Part shown: positions 1 through 7,755 of the stretch, piece by piece
Layout: every line of letters begins with the position of its first letter
Position numbering within the stretch: the first letter of the stretch is position 1
Assembly (NCBI GenBank): GCA_041623895.1
Contig: JBFJVZ010000145.1
Coordinates: forward strand, 1 to 15,896
Length of the DNA stretch: 15,896 bases
From: JBFJVZ01 sp041623895
GTDB lineage: Bacteria > Planctomycetota > Planctomycetia > Pirellulales > Pirellulaceae
Direction: 5' to 3'
Program-made: the position numbers and the translations under genes
The notes under the pieces: generated by a model
What the model was told of the DNA's origin: nothing
The model's database searches: none
What the model saw: the letters and a program-made list of their open reading frames with translations, nothing else

Positions 1-453
1 GAAAGCGTTTTCAGCCACGTCGACCACATCACCAACCGCGGTCACGTTGCTGGAGAAGCTTCTGTCCGAGTGCGCGTTGGGCCGACCGCAGCCCGCCGGT
101 GAAATGGCGAGTAGAAAGAAAAACAGAATCTTGCGGGCAACGATCTTGGAAAACTGAGAGACAGCATCGGAAACACGTTTCCGTTTGCCGGACGGAAGAC
201 GGTTGTCGAGTTCAAGATCCAAGACCACAGTGTCGCATTCGATTCGTGCGTTATCAGGCCGCGTTGGCATCGCTGCCAAGGTAAAAACCGGATGCGTACT
301 GCCGGCACGAAATCGCCCGGCGGTGGCTTCCGCAGTCGATTTGTCCATCGGCAAATCACCGAGGCTAATTCGGTCCCCGCTGAATTGCTGGCCGTCAACA
401 CGATATGAATACTGCACGTCAGTCGCTTTCGGCGTTGCCCGTTTTCGGATCAC
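1..453 (-). CDS. DUF3592-like membrane protein, partial (runs off the left edge)
   Basis: On the minus strand one frame stays open from position 489 (after a TAG at 490-492) to the window edge, about 163 codons. The translation contains YSYRVDGQQFSGDRISLGD, followed by a stretch of the form A-x-x-RFRAGST...P-x-x-P-x-x-A. This is the typical pattern of DUF3592, a small beta-rich domain of unknown function in membrane proteins. Further on, RKILFFFLLAISPAGC forms a hydrophobic segment that could be a transmembrane helix, or less likely a lipoprotein signal. No ATG precedes the domain. The only plausible start is GTG at 453, 44 bases after the stop of the upstream gene, and it lacks a clear ribosome site. 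The first in-frame ATG, at 348, would cut the domain. The gene follows two co-oriented genes and may be co-transcribed. The true N-terminus is uncertain, and an N-terminally decayed gene is possible. Confidence 0.55.
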   Translation of the reverse strand, partial: MIRKRATPKATDVQYSYRVDGQQFSGDRISLGDLPMDKSTAEATAGRFRAGSTHPVFTLAAMPTRPDNARIECDTVVLDLELDNRLPSGKRKRVSDAVSQFSKIVARKILFFFLLAISPAGCGRPNAHSDRSFSSNVTAVGDVVDVAENAF

Positions 454-496
454 GGAAGCCGTGGTGTAAAAACGAGTGCGAACCTGCCGCTATGAT

Positions 497-1504
497 CTAT
501 TCTTTCCGAATCTTAACCTCGCGACTGCAAATCGATCCGCGCCAAATATTCTTGACTCCTTCTTTTGCCACCGTCTCGTCCCAAACACCATCGTACCGAT
601 AGTCGTATCGCAACGTGTAGGTTCCCGCCTGGTCTATCCCCGCAAAGTGGTCGTTTGACAGTTCCAGCGTATCCGTGACGATTTCCCCGGGACCAATCGT
701 GACAAACGAAGTGCCATCCAAAACGTAATCGAACTCCGGGCCTACGTATGCGATCCGTCCATCCTTGCCCCAAATTTTGATGAAGACAGATGCGGCATCA
801 TACGGGTCACCAAAGGGACGCAAGATCGTCAGGGGACCCGCCGTGTTGTTGCGAATCTGGGCGATCAGGGAAATGTTGTCGGTGGCTGCGATTCGTGGAG
901 TTTTGACACTTAGCCGAATTGCCAAGTCGTCGTTTTCGGACTGCACCCACTGGCCTGGGGAACCGCCGGCTTGCTGCTGGTCACGGCCGCTGATGATCGG
1001 CTTGCCCGGATCCATCGGCCCCGGAATCTTCAATCGCAGCGGCTCTGTCCGCAGCGTCAACTCAAGTTCCCGAAAGCGGATCACGCCCTCGAACTCAACT
1101 TCCGCTTCTTGCCCCTGCCTGAGTCGCGGGTATCCCATCGTGAAGGTTCCGTACAGGACCTCTTTTCTCGCTGGAATCCGCAACAAGTCTGGTCTCATCG
1201 AACGTCTCGCTGGTCCAAGATAAGTTGGAGGATTGATGACTCTGTAGGAGCGATCCATCAGGTGAAATCTAGGGACGACCTCCAGACCGCTTCTTCCTCT
1301 TCCGTATTCGACTTCTACGTCACGATCGGTGTTGTTTCTCAGCAAGAAGCGAACGGTAAAGCTATGCTCATGTTCGTCCGCCTCCATACGCGCCGTCAGC
1401 GTTGGCGGCACGAGAACCGTTTTGGGAGGCTGACTTGTAGCCGGTGTTGCGCAGAGCAGACAGGCACTGAATAGAAACAGGATCGTCGAGAGTCTCATGT
1501 TCAT
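497..1504 (-). CDS. Exported protein with two beta-sandwich-like domains, function unknown
   Basis: The gene encodes about 335 residues. The frame is open back to 1537, but the start at 1504 (MNMRLS) or 1498 (MRLS) puts a signal peptide right at the N-terminus: a basic residue, then STILFLFSACLLCATPA, with cleavage likely near ATSQ. The mature protein has two halves. The first (roughly residues 35-160) has alternating hydrophobic strands and the phrase RFLLRNNTDRDVEVEYGRG. The second (roughly 190-335) has AQIRNNTAGPLTILRPFGD and ends in GTYTLRYDYRYDG. Both look like Ig-like or transglutaminase-associated beta-sandwiches, in which 'RNNT' phrases describe strand-turn-strand elements. No catalytic motif is visible. 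It probably acts in the periplasm or at the cell surface. It lies 111 bases downstream of the 1616-2107 gene and has its own candidate promoter in that gap. No specific family was recognised. Confidence 0.8.
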   Translation of the reverse strand: MNMRLSTILFLFSACLLCATPATSQPPKTVLVPPTLTARMEADEHEHSFTVRFLLRNNTDRDVEVEYGRGRSGLEVVPRFHLMDRSYRVINPPTYLGPARRSMRPDLLRIPARKEVLYGTFTMGYPRLRQGQEAEVEFEGVIRFRELELTLRTEPLRLKIPGPMDPGKPIISGRDQQQAGGSPGQWVQSENDDLAIRLSVKTPRIAATDNISLIAQIRNNTAGPLTILRPFGDPYDAASVFIKIWGKDGRIAYVGPEFDYVLDGTSFVTIGPGEIVTDTLELSNDHFAGIDQAGTYTLRYDYRYDGVWDETVAKEGVKNIWRGSICSREVKIRKE

Positions 1505-1541
1505 CTCTGCAGCAAAAGGATTCGCGGAACTTCCCAATGTA

Positions 1542-1570
1542 ATTGTAGCTAACGGGGGACGCTCTCTCAG
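1542..1570 (-). promoter_or_regulatory. Candidate sigma-70-type promoter for the 497-1504 gene
   Basis: Read on the minus strand, CTGAGA (1570-1565, 4 of 6 matches to TTGACA) is followed after exactly 17 bases by TACAAT (1547-1542, 5 of 6 matches to TATAAT). Transcription would start near 1535, giving a leader of about 30 bases before the ATG at 1504. It lies in the only sizeable gap between the two exported-protein genes, so the downstream gene may be transcribed both from here and by read-through. This is motif evidence only; planctomycete promoters are poorly characterised. Confidence 0.35.
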
Positions 1571-1615
1571 GCACTGCGGCTGATGAATTCACACTGTCAA
1601 ATTAGGGCTGATTGG

Positions 1616-2107
1616 TTACTCAGGCCGGCCGATGACCCAAGTCGTCTTCTCTGCATTTGAACGTCCGCCACGCATCACGATTTTCCCATCCAGGCCAACG
1701 TAGACTTCGGGTTTGGCTTCCACCAGTTTCAGCTTTTCGATCAGCGGATCGAGGGCTTTATGGAGTCTAAGAATCGTTAACTCAACCTCAACCAGAATGT
1801 GTTCCTCGAAAACGAAGCGTGCTTCTTCAAGCTGCTCGTTCAGAGAATCCAGTGAGACAGCCGAGCAGATGATTTGTTCGCGCTGGACAAACGCGTTTCC
1901 GTTCTTCTGCCACCGCTTTTCGGGAATGTGCCGGAACTTGATTTGTTGAAGCTGAATTGCGACTTCGTCCACCGACATTCCGAGGGAAATGGCAAGCCCC
2001 GGCAATGGGATTTTGCCGCTGGAATCCTGCTTTTCCTCCGCGCGGACCGTTGCCGAAGTACAAGATGAGGTTGCAATCAGCGCAAGCAAGAAAAGTGCGG
2101 ATTTCAT
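1616..2107 (-). CDS. Small exported protein, function unknown
   Basis: The gene encodes about 163 residues from the ATG at 2107. The frame is open to 2146, but starting at 2107 places MKSALFLLALIATSSC at the N-terminus as a signal peptide, probably cut after TVRA before EEKQD. A Cys lies in the hydrophobic end (TSSC), but the -3 residue does not fit a standard lipobox, so a lipoprotein is only a possibility. The mature part starts with GLAISLGMSVDEVAIQLQQI, a phrase of the 'I-x-LGMS-x-x-EV' kind also seen in small BamE/SmpA-like envelope proteins. The similarity is too short to assign. A helical, charged middle (SLNEQLEEARFVFEE) and a short beta-rich tail (EVYVGLDGKIVMRGG) follow. It is the first gene of a leftward set and diverges from the DUF1501 gene. 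No ribosome site is evident. Confidence 0.7.
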   Translation of the reverse strand: MKSALFLLALIATSSCTSATVRAEEKQDSSGKIPLPGLAISLGMSVDEVAIQLQQIKFRHIPEKRWQKNGNAFVQREQIICSAVSLDSLNEQLEEARFVFEEHILVEVELTILRLHKALDPLIEKLKLVEAKPEVYVGLDGKIVMRGGRSNAEKTTWVIGRPE

Positions 2108-2210
2108 GGGAGATTCTCTATCCGGCTGCTCGTGGATCACTCGCAAAAATCAAGGTGCGGTGTTTGATCGATCGATACAACGACGCGGGTTGGTTATGGC
2201 CTACAGGAGG

Positions 2211-2279
2211 GGGCAGGCATGGGACATTATAGTAGTTAACGAAGCTAAACTACTTTTATTAGCGACCCGCAGCCTGCCC
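2211..2279. repeat. Nested inverted repeat in the divergent intergenic region
   Basis: A perfect 8-bp outer stem pairs GGGCAGGC (2211-2218) with GCCTGCCC (2272-2279). Inside it GGG (2221-2223) can pair with CCC (2266-2268), and AGTAGTT (2231-2237) pairs perfectly with AACTACT (2248-2254) around a 10-base loop, followed by TTTATT. The whole forms one long imperfect hairpin between two divergent start codons. It could be a structured leader, a small RNA, a regulatory site or a small dispersed repeat; the sequence alone does not decide. A second small hairpin, CGCTC/GAGCG, lies at 2309-2325, and an 8-base palindrome CGCTAGCG at 2289-2296. The rest of the 2108-2364 gap shows no gene and no convincing promoter. 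Confidence 0.55.
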
Positions 2280-2364
2280 AATCGTTTTCGCTAGCGTTAG
2301 ACGCGTACCGCTCCTGGAATGAGCGCTGACAGAGGCTTATACCGCCTACGATGTAGCAACTGAA

Positions 2365-3756
2365 ATGAACGGTCCCGACCAAAACCTTCGACGCGACTTT
2401 TTGAAACGATGTGGCATGGGTGTCGGAACACTCGCGCTGGCGGACCTGCTTTGTAAGTCTGGTTCAGCATCCGACGGCGGAACACATTTTCCCGGCAAAG
2501 CCAAGCATGTGATTCACGTGTTTCTCAATGGCGGGATGTCTCAGGTCGATACGTTTGATCCCAAGCCGGAGCTCAGCCGTCGCGGCGGACAGATGTTGCC
2601 GTTTGCGAATCTACAGACGGAACGCCGAACAGGTGTCGCCTTGCCGTCGCCATTTAAGTTTCAACAGCATGGCGAGAGCGGAATCGAAGTGAGCGATCTA
2701 TTTCCGCATCTGTCGCAGTGCGCCGATGAGTTGGCGGTTGTCCGTTCGATGTATGCAGAACTGCCGAACCACGAGATGTCGCTGATGCTGATGAATAGCG
2801 GCGATCAACGACTCGTCCGTCCCAGTTTTGGTTCCTGGTTAACATGGGGGATGGGTAGCGAGAACGAAAATTTGCCCGGTTTCATTGCTTTGTGCCCCGG
2901 AGGAATGCCCGTCGGCGGTGCGGGAAATTGGCGTTCAGCATTTTTGCCGGGAGTTTATCAGGGGACCCACGTCGACACATCGAAAACAGATCCAGCGAAG
3001 TTAATCGAACACATCCGAAACGATCGCTTAACCTCGCGTCAACAACAGTCACAGTTTGAACTGCTGCAAACAATGAACGCCCGCCACCTGGCCGATCGAC
3101 CGGGCGAAGCCAGCATCGAAGCACGCATCCGTTCGTTTGAATTAGCCTACCGCATGCAGATCGAAGCGACGGACGCATTCGATATCCAGCAAGAATCCGA
3201 ATACATTCTCAGACTGTACGGGGATAGTCCGCAGAACCGCCAGTTACTGATGGCCAGACGACTGGTGGAACGTGGTGTCCGCTTTGTTCAGACCTGGCAC
3301 GGTGGCGGCCAGCCTTGGGACAGTCATTCCAACATCAAGAACTCGCACCGCAAGGTAGCAAATGAATGCGATCAAGGGCTGGCCGCGCTGATCATCGACT
3401 TGAAGCAACGTGGCTTGCTGGATAAGACGCTGATCTTGTGCACGGGCGAGTTTGGTAGAACTCCTGCGGTCGAAATGGGACAAAACGGTTCCGGGGCTTC
3501 TGCCGGACGCGATCATAATCACTGGGGTTTTTCATTGTGGCTGGCCGGCGGCGGCATCAAGGGAGGAACGATCTTTGGGGCAACGGATGAATTCGGTTTT
3601 CGGGCGGTCGAGAATCGGGTCTCCGTTCATGACCTGCATGCGACCATGTTGCACCTGCTCGGCTTTGACCATCGCCGTTTGACGTATCGCTATGCCGGAC
3701 GCGACTTTCGCCTGACTGATGTTCACGGCAATGTGGTCAGGGAGATTTTGGCGTGA
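2365..3756 (+). CDS. Tat-exported DUF1501 protein (alkaline-phosphatase/sulfatase-like fold)
   Basis: The gene encodes 463 residues, the usual length for the family. A twin-arginine motif RRDFLK (residues 9-14) precedes a hydrophobic stretch GMGVGTLALADLL, which indicates export of a folded protein by Tat. Family hallmarks are NGGMSQVDTFDPKPEL near residues 55-70, GEFGRTPAVE near 360, GRDHNHWGFSLWLAGGG near 381-397 and HDLHATMLHLLGFD near 421-434. DUF1501 proteins belong to the alkaline phosphatase/sulfatase superfamily by fold. No reaction is established for planctomycete members, and sulfatase activity should not be assumed, since no sulfatase C/S-x-P-x-R motif is seen. The stop overlaps the GTG start of the next gene (GTGA), so the two are translationally coupled. 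In planctomycetes DUF1501 genes very often sit next to genes for haem-motif cytochrome-like proteins, as here. No clear ribosome site precedes the ATG. Confidence 0.93.
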   Translation: MNGPDQNLRRDFLKRCGMGVGTLALADLLCKSGSASDGGTHFPGKAKHVIHVFLNGGMSQVDTFDPKPELSRRGGQMLPFANLQTERRTGVALPSPFKFQQHGESGIEVSDLFPHLSQCADELAVVRSMYAELPNHEMSLMLMNSGDQRLVRPSFGSWLTWGMGSENENLPGFIALCPGGMPVGGAGNWRSAFLPGVYQGTHVDTSKTDPAKLIEHIRNDRLTSRQQQSQFELLQTMNARHLADRPGEASIEARIRSFELAYRMQIEATDAFDIQQESEYILRLYGDSPQNRQLLMARRLVERGVRFVQTWHGGGQPWDSHSNIKNSHRKVANECDQGLAALIIDLKQRGLLDKTLILCTGEFGRTPAVEMGQNGSGASAGRDHNHWGFSLWLAGGGIKGGTIFGATDEFGFRAVENRVSVHDLHATMLHLLGFDHRRLTYRYAGRDFRLTDVHGNVVREILA

Positions 3757-6353
3757 CCGGCAGAGGGCTTAGCTTCCAGCTGTTCAGCAACGGCAACGTG
3801 ATGTTGATAATGCTGCTGGCCGTTTCTCACCCTGCGACTGCTGATGAGCAGAATATTCCGGCTGTCGTCAGCAACATCATCGAACAGACCTGTTCCGATT
3901 GCCACGGGCAGGACAATGCGGAGGCTGGACTCGATCTTACGTCGCTCTCTTTCCAGCTGACGGACCCAGCCGTTCGCCAGCGTTGGATTCTGATTCACGA
4001 TCGCGTCCAGCAGGGTGAAATGCCGCCGCAGCGCGAGGACCTTAGCCATCAGCAGCGGACGAACATGACCAACAGTCTTGGAGACGCGTTACACGATGCA
4101 GATGCAGCCGAGGTCGCACAGTTCGGTCGCGGTCCGCTGAGGCGGTTGACGCGTGTGGAATACGAAAACAAGCTGCGAGACTTGTTGAAGTTGTCGCTCC
4201 TGGATGTGCGGGACAAGCTGCCGGAAGATCGTCAATGGCATGGATATACGAAGGTTTCCGAGCTGCTTGACATATCGCGCGTGCAGCTTGAGGGCTACCT
4301 GGATGCTGCCGAAGCTGCGCTATCGAGGGCGATCGCCAGTGGAACGAAGCCGGTCGAGTCGAGGCATTTTCGGTTCACGGGGACGGATCTATTTCCCGAG
4401 TTGAGTACGTTTGGCGAGCGGGAAGCAATGTTCTTTGCTCGCGATGGAAAGATGGTGCCGATTACCGGTGCCGAGTTCGCAAAGATGTCGCCCCAACAGA
4501 GACGCGACCCAACACTTGAACTTGCACTCTTCCGTTCGGCGACGTGGCCTTATTATGGCTACCCGCGTGGTTTTCGCGCCGAACACGCCGGGTCATATCG
4601 TGTTCGTTTTTCTGCACGAGCGGTCCGTCAAGTTCGCGATTTTCGCATTGTGCCAGCGCACGAGCCGTTGCCGATGAGCTTCCGTGCGCGTCAACCGTCC
4701 GGTGCAGATGTCTCCGGTGATGTCCGCGAAACTGGTGGATGGATCGACTTGGCGGCTGAGCCCCAAGTATTCGAAACCACAATCCTGCTGAAGCAGGGCG
4801 AGACTTTTGAGTACAGCTTGCTGGGATTACCGGTACCATTCATTCGCACCGACGGTGGCTTCTTTTACGACTATCCGCCGATGCCTGCGGAGGGTCATCG
4901 CGGCGCGGCGTTCGGGTGGCTGGAAGTCGATGGCCCGATGCAACCGGCGCAGTGGCCGCCGGAATCGCATCGTGTGCTATTCGGAAACTTGCCGATTCGG
5001 TCGGTAAGCGAGCCCGGGGCTGAGAATCAACGGTACGCGATTAAGGTTGTTACCGAGCAGCCGCAAGCCGACGCAGAGCGGTTGTTTCGTCGCTTTGCCC
5101 GTCGCGCTGCCGGTAGACCGGTCCCGGAAGAGGCGATTGCGACTTACCTTGCGCTGATTGAGTCCAAGCTGGACGACAACGCGCCGTTCGCCGAAGCGAT
5201 GATTCAAGGCTATCAGGCGTTCCTATGTAGCGGCCACGTGCTGTATTTGAAAGAACCGGTCAGCGATGCAGTAGGCGGCTGCGATCAATTCGCGTTGGCG
5301 TCGCGGCTGTCGCATTTTATTTGGAATACCGGCCCCGACTTGCCCCTGCAGCAGCTTGCGGAGGCTGGAAGGCTGCGACTTCCCGCGGTGCTTCGGGATC
5401 AAGCCGATCGGATGATCGAAGACGAACGCTTCCAACGTTTTGTCGCCGACTTCACCAACCAATGGCTCGACCTGAGTCAGTTGCGTCGCGATATCCCCGA
5501 CAATCGCTTGTACCCGGAATACCGTAAGGATGACTATCTGGTCGATTCGATGGAGAGGGAGACACAGGCTTTCTTCAGCGAGGTTATTCGCGAGAACCTG
5601 CCGGCGACGACGCTCGTGCACGCGGACTTTACCTTTGTGAATGATCGACTCGCGCGACACTATGATTTGCCACGCACTGCTGGCTCCGCCATGAGGCGAA
5701 TCGAGCTACCGAAGTCGAGTCCATACGGCGGACTGCTAACTCAAGCATCGATCTTGAAACTGACAGCGAATGGGACAACCACTTCGCCGGTGCTCCGCGG
5801 TGTGTGGGTGATGAGGAAAATCTTGGGTGACCCGCCACCTCCACCGCCTAAGAACGTGCCCACCATCGAGCCCGATATTCGCGGTGCGTCGACGATTCGC
5901 GATCTGCTTGCCAAGCACACCGAGTCGGAATCGTGTGCCGCTTGCCACGCGCGGTTCGACCCGGTTGGTTTTGCGTTGGAGAATTTCGACGTGATGGGTG
6001 CCTGGCGCGATCGTTACCGCGGCCTGGAACAGGGCGACAAAGTCACGGGTATCGATCCAGCCGGCCACCCGTTTATTTACTTTGTGGGACCGCCGGTTGA
6101 TTCCGCGGGTCAACTTCGCGACGGACGCACTTTCCGCAACATTCAAGAATTGAAAATACTGCTGGCAGCCCAGCCACGGCGACTGGCCAAGAATCTGTTG
6201 CACCAGTTCACGCTGTACGCCACCGGAACGCCCGTCAGGTTTTCCGATCGCCAAGAGATTGAAGCGATTCTGGATCGATGCGAGGCGGACGGATACCAAA
6301 TACGGGATTTGCTACGTGAATTCGTAACAAGTGACGTGTTTGCGGGGCCTTAG
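3753..6353 (+). CDS. Exported cytochrome-like protein with DUF1587/DUF1595/DUF1592/DUF1588/DUF1585 domains
   Basis: The gene encodes 866 residues from a GTG that overlaps the DUF1501 stop by 4 bases. A hydrophobic segment VMLIMLLAVSHPATA (about residues 16-30) is the signal peptide. The ATG at 3801 would be an alternative start. A planctomycete-type cytochrome c domain follows, with haem motif CSDCH (residues 47-51). Next come DUF1587 (about 129-195, LRRLTRVEYENKLRDLL) and a jelly-roll-like region (about 205-375, GSYRVRFSARAVR). They are followed by DUF1595 (about 438-500), DUF1592 (about 510-640), DUF1588 (about 650-760, with PPPPPPKNVP and a second CxxCH, CAACH at 728-732) and DUF1585 (about 785-865). 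Both CxxCH motifs could bind haem c, pointing to extracytoplasmic electron transfer. The order and length are normal for the family, and the enzymatic role is unknown. Families of this kind are usually paired with DUF1501 or DUF1552 genes; both are present here. Confidence 0.93.
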   Translation: MTGRGLSFQLFSNGNVMLIMLLAVSHPATADEQNIPAVVSNIIEQTCSDCHGQDNAEAGLDLTSLSFQLTDPAVRQRWILIHDRVQQGEMPPQREDLSHQQRTNMTNSLGDALHDADAAEVAQFGRGPLRRLTRVEYENKLRDLLKLSLLDVRDKLPEDRQWHGYTKVSELLDISRVQLEGYLDAAEAALSRAIASGTKPVESRHFRFTGTDLFPELSTFGEREAMFFARDGKMVPITGAEFAKMSPQQRRDPTLELALFRSATWPYYGYPRGFRAEHAGSYRVRFSARAVRQVRDFRIVPAHEPLPMSFRARQPSGADVSGDVRETGGWIDLAAEPQVFETTILLKQGETFEYSLLGLPVPFIRTDGGFFYDYPPMPAEGHRGAAFGWLEVDGPMQPAQWPPESHRVLFGNLPIRSVSEPGAENQRYAIKVVTEQPQADAERLFRRFARRAAGRPVPEEAIATYLALIESKLDDNAPFAEAMIQGYQAFLCSGHVLYLKEPVSDAVGGCDQFALASRLSHFIWNTGPDLPLQQLAEAGRLRLPAVLRDQADRMIEDERFQRFVADFTNQWLDLSQLRRDIPDNRLYPEYRKDDYLVDSMERETQAFFSEVIRENLPATTLVHADFTFVNDRLARHYDLPRTAGSAMRRIELPKSSPYGGLLTQASILKLTANGTTTSPVLRGVWVMRKILGDPPPPPPKNVPTIEPDIRGASTIRDLLAKHTESESCAACHARFDPVGFALENFDVMGAWRDRYRGLEQGDKVTGIDPAGHPFIYFVGPPVDSAGQLRDGRTFRNIQELKILLAAQPRRLAKNLLHQFTLYATGTPVRFSDRQEIEAILDRCEADGYQIRDLLREFVTSDVFAGP

Positions 6354-6378
6354 CAGCCTTTTGAAAAGCCAATTGTGC

Positions 6379-6471
6379 AGGCCGGATCAAGCGAAGTGCT
6401 GCTCCGGCTATCTCAGTTTTCCCTGAGATGCACGTGCCGCAACATCGTCGCTTCGCTCCTCGGTCCGGCCT
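6379..6471. terminator. Nested inverted repeats between convergent genes (possible bidirectional terminator)
   Basis: The 145-base gap between two facing stop codons contains several stems. The outer stem pairs AGGCCGGA (6379-6386) with TCCGGCCT (6464-6471). Its continuation pairs AGCGAAG (6390-6396) with CTTCGCT (6451-6457). The innermost stem pairs ATCTCAG (6410-6416) with CTGAGAT (6423-6429) around a 6-base loop starting TTTT. An alternative local hairpin pairs GCCGGA (6381-6386) with TCCGGC (6403-6408). The symmetry fits a terminator working in both directions, although no long T-run follows. It may instead be a dispersed intergenic repeat. Confidence 0.5.
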
Positions 6472-6498
6472 ACTCGTTTGTCAACCGGGTACGGTTTG

Positions 6499-7623
6499 TT
6501 ATGTGAGCATTCGACGAGAGCCAAGCAATTTAGCCAACCACGACTTTGGCTTGGCCGGCGTCATCATCTCGTTAAGCGATTTGGGGCGTTCTCTCCGTCC
6601 ACTGGTTACGTTGTTGATGATCGTCCGCACGTTTTGATTCACCTTGTCGCTGGCGTCTAACTGCAACGCCCGCTCGATGGTCTGTAACGCGTTGGAGACT
6701 TGATCGCTCAGCAGTTGGATGACAGCAAGATTGCCGAGAAGTTGAATATCGTCCGGCTCAAGGGCGACAGCCTTCGTGGCAAGTTCCAGGGCTGTCGCAA
6801 AGTCTTCATCAACCAGGCACACGCCGGCCCATTCTTTCAAGATGACAGTGTTGGTCGGATCCAGTTCGAAAGCTCGACGAAGCGAGGTGGCTGCCCGCTT
6901 GTTCTTCCCGACTGCGAACCACGCCATCCCCAACCCCAAAGCCACGTTGGCGGAGTCCGGATGCTTCGCTGACAATGCTTGCAGTTTCTCGATTTCACGC
7001 GTGATGACCGCTCGATCATCATCTTGGAGCGGCGGCATGCCGGGTTCGCGTCGGTGCTTCCAAATCGTGTCGAACGCCTGCCGAAACACTTCTTTGCTCG
7101 TTTCCGTTCGCCTTGCGTGGTAGACCAGCTTTCCGGTCGCCTTTTCACGGTACACGTCAATGGAATCCTCCCGTCGCACAAACTCGAAATTGGCTTCAAT
7201 CTCCTCGGCGCTGTAATGCTGGACCGCCGTTGGCTTGTCGCTCGCTGGGGCAATTACGGTTCGCGAATCAGAGCCAACGATGGTAGCAATCAGTCGGCTC
7301 TCGTATTCAAAGAGGATCAGCCAATCGCACGTCGGATGAACCGATTTGTCGTGGCACTGTACGACAACAAAATCCGGGTCGGTGGTGTCGCGGTTGAGCC
7401 CGCGCAATTCGAGTCCCTTGGCGAACTCCTCAGCATCGATCGGCGACATGAAGCTTGCCTGCGACAAGCGGTCGTCGGAATAGCTCATTGCGTTGGGTGC
7501 AATCGATTCAAAGTTCGCTGCTCCACCATCCAAACAGCGATCAAGTGCATCATTCCGAATGACGATGGCGGTGCATTGAATTTGAACAGGCAATGTTGAT
7601 CCATTTTTCTGGAAGATTGTCAC
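6499..7623 (-). CDS. TPR protein with a conserved N-terminal domain of unknown function
   Basis: The gene encodes 374 residues from a GTG start at 7623. There is no ATG near the beginning, and the upstream sequence has no clear ribosome site, so the first 13 or so residues are uncertain. No signal peptide or membrane segment is seen, so the protein should be cytoplasmic. Residues about 16-125 carry the pattern TAIVIRNDALDRCLDGG, then LSQASFMSPIDAEEFAKGLE, then FVVVQ...PTCDWL. I have seen this layout in bacterial hypothetical proteins but cannot name the family. A linker (130-215) leads to three tetratricopeptide repeats (about 226-258, 259-292 and 293-326), with typical AxxxLxxAxxLDPxN phrases such as RAFELDPTN. 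The tail (340-374) is basic. TPRs bind partner proteins. The gene lies antisense between the DUF1592-type and DUF1552 genes, and nothing in the sequence shows that it serves them. Confidence 0.85.
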   Translation of the reverse strand: MTIFQKNGSTLPVQIQCTAIVIRNDALDRCLDGGAANFESIAPNAMSYSDDRLSQASFMSPIDAEEFAKGLELRGLNRDTTDPDFVVVQCHDKSVHPTCDWLILFEYESRLIATIVGSDSRTVIAPASDKPTAVQHYSAEEIEANFEFVRREDSIDVYREKATGKLVYHARRTETSKEVFRQAFDTIWKHRREPGMPPLQDDDRAVITREIEKLQALSAKHPDSANVALGLGMAWFAVGKNKRAATSLRRAFELDPTNTVILKEWAGVCLVDEDFATALELATKAVALEPDDIQLLGNLAVIQLLSDQVSNALQTIERALQLDASDKVNQNVRTIINNVTSGRRERPKSLNEMMTPAKPKSWLAKLLGSRRMLT

Positions 7624-7742
7624 ACGTCGTCACGTTGCTTGCGGGCAATCTTCTCACAGTAAGGAAGCCTGCATTGTATGGTATGCGATTCGTCGGTGGC
7701 GCAGTGACGATAATAAAATGCCAACGCTCACTCTGTTCGGCT

Positions 7743-7748
7743 TATAAT
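7743..7748 (+). promoter_or_regulatory. Perfect TATAAT -10 box just upstream of the DUF1552 start (leaderless mRNA predicted)
   Basis: TATAAT is followed by 7 bases and then the ATG at 7756. If used as a -10 element, transcription would begin at or next to the A of the start codon, giving a leaderless mRNA. No good -35 hexamer is found 15-19 bases upstream (the sequence there is TGCCAACG), and there is no extended -10 TG, so an activator or a different sigma factor may be needed. The lack of any Shine-Dalgarno sequence before this ATG agrees with leaderless translation. The remaining sequence between the divergent genes (7624-7742) shows no other clear element. Confidence 0.4.
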
Positions 7749-7755
7749 CATCAGC

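Noticed and set aside
42..401. 119-codon minus-strand ORF at the left edge
   Set aside because: It overlaps the DUF3592-like frame, which reads a recognisable domain. This frame gives an Arg/Ser/Pro-rich product with no domain features.
971..1474. 167-codon plus-strand ORF
   Set aside because: It is antisense to the exported two-domain protein, rich in Arg and Ser, and lacks any domain or start signal.
2167..2176. ATCGATCGAT palindromic run upstream of the 1616-2107 gene
   Set aside because: It is short and common, and it has no second site or matched promoter to support an operator.
5836..5866. Proline run encoded in the DUF1592-type gene
   Set aside because: The run of Pro before KNVP is a conserved family motif preceding the CxxCH, not a repeat expansion.
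5736..6299. 187-codon minus-strand ORF
   Set aside because: It lies antisense inside the DUF1588/DUF1585 region, whose sense frame is unmistakable.
6979..7599. 206-codon plus-strand ORF
   Set aside because: It mirrors the TPR gene. The sense strand has clear TPR periodicity, while this product has no family features.
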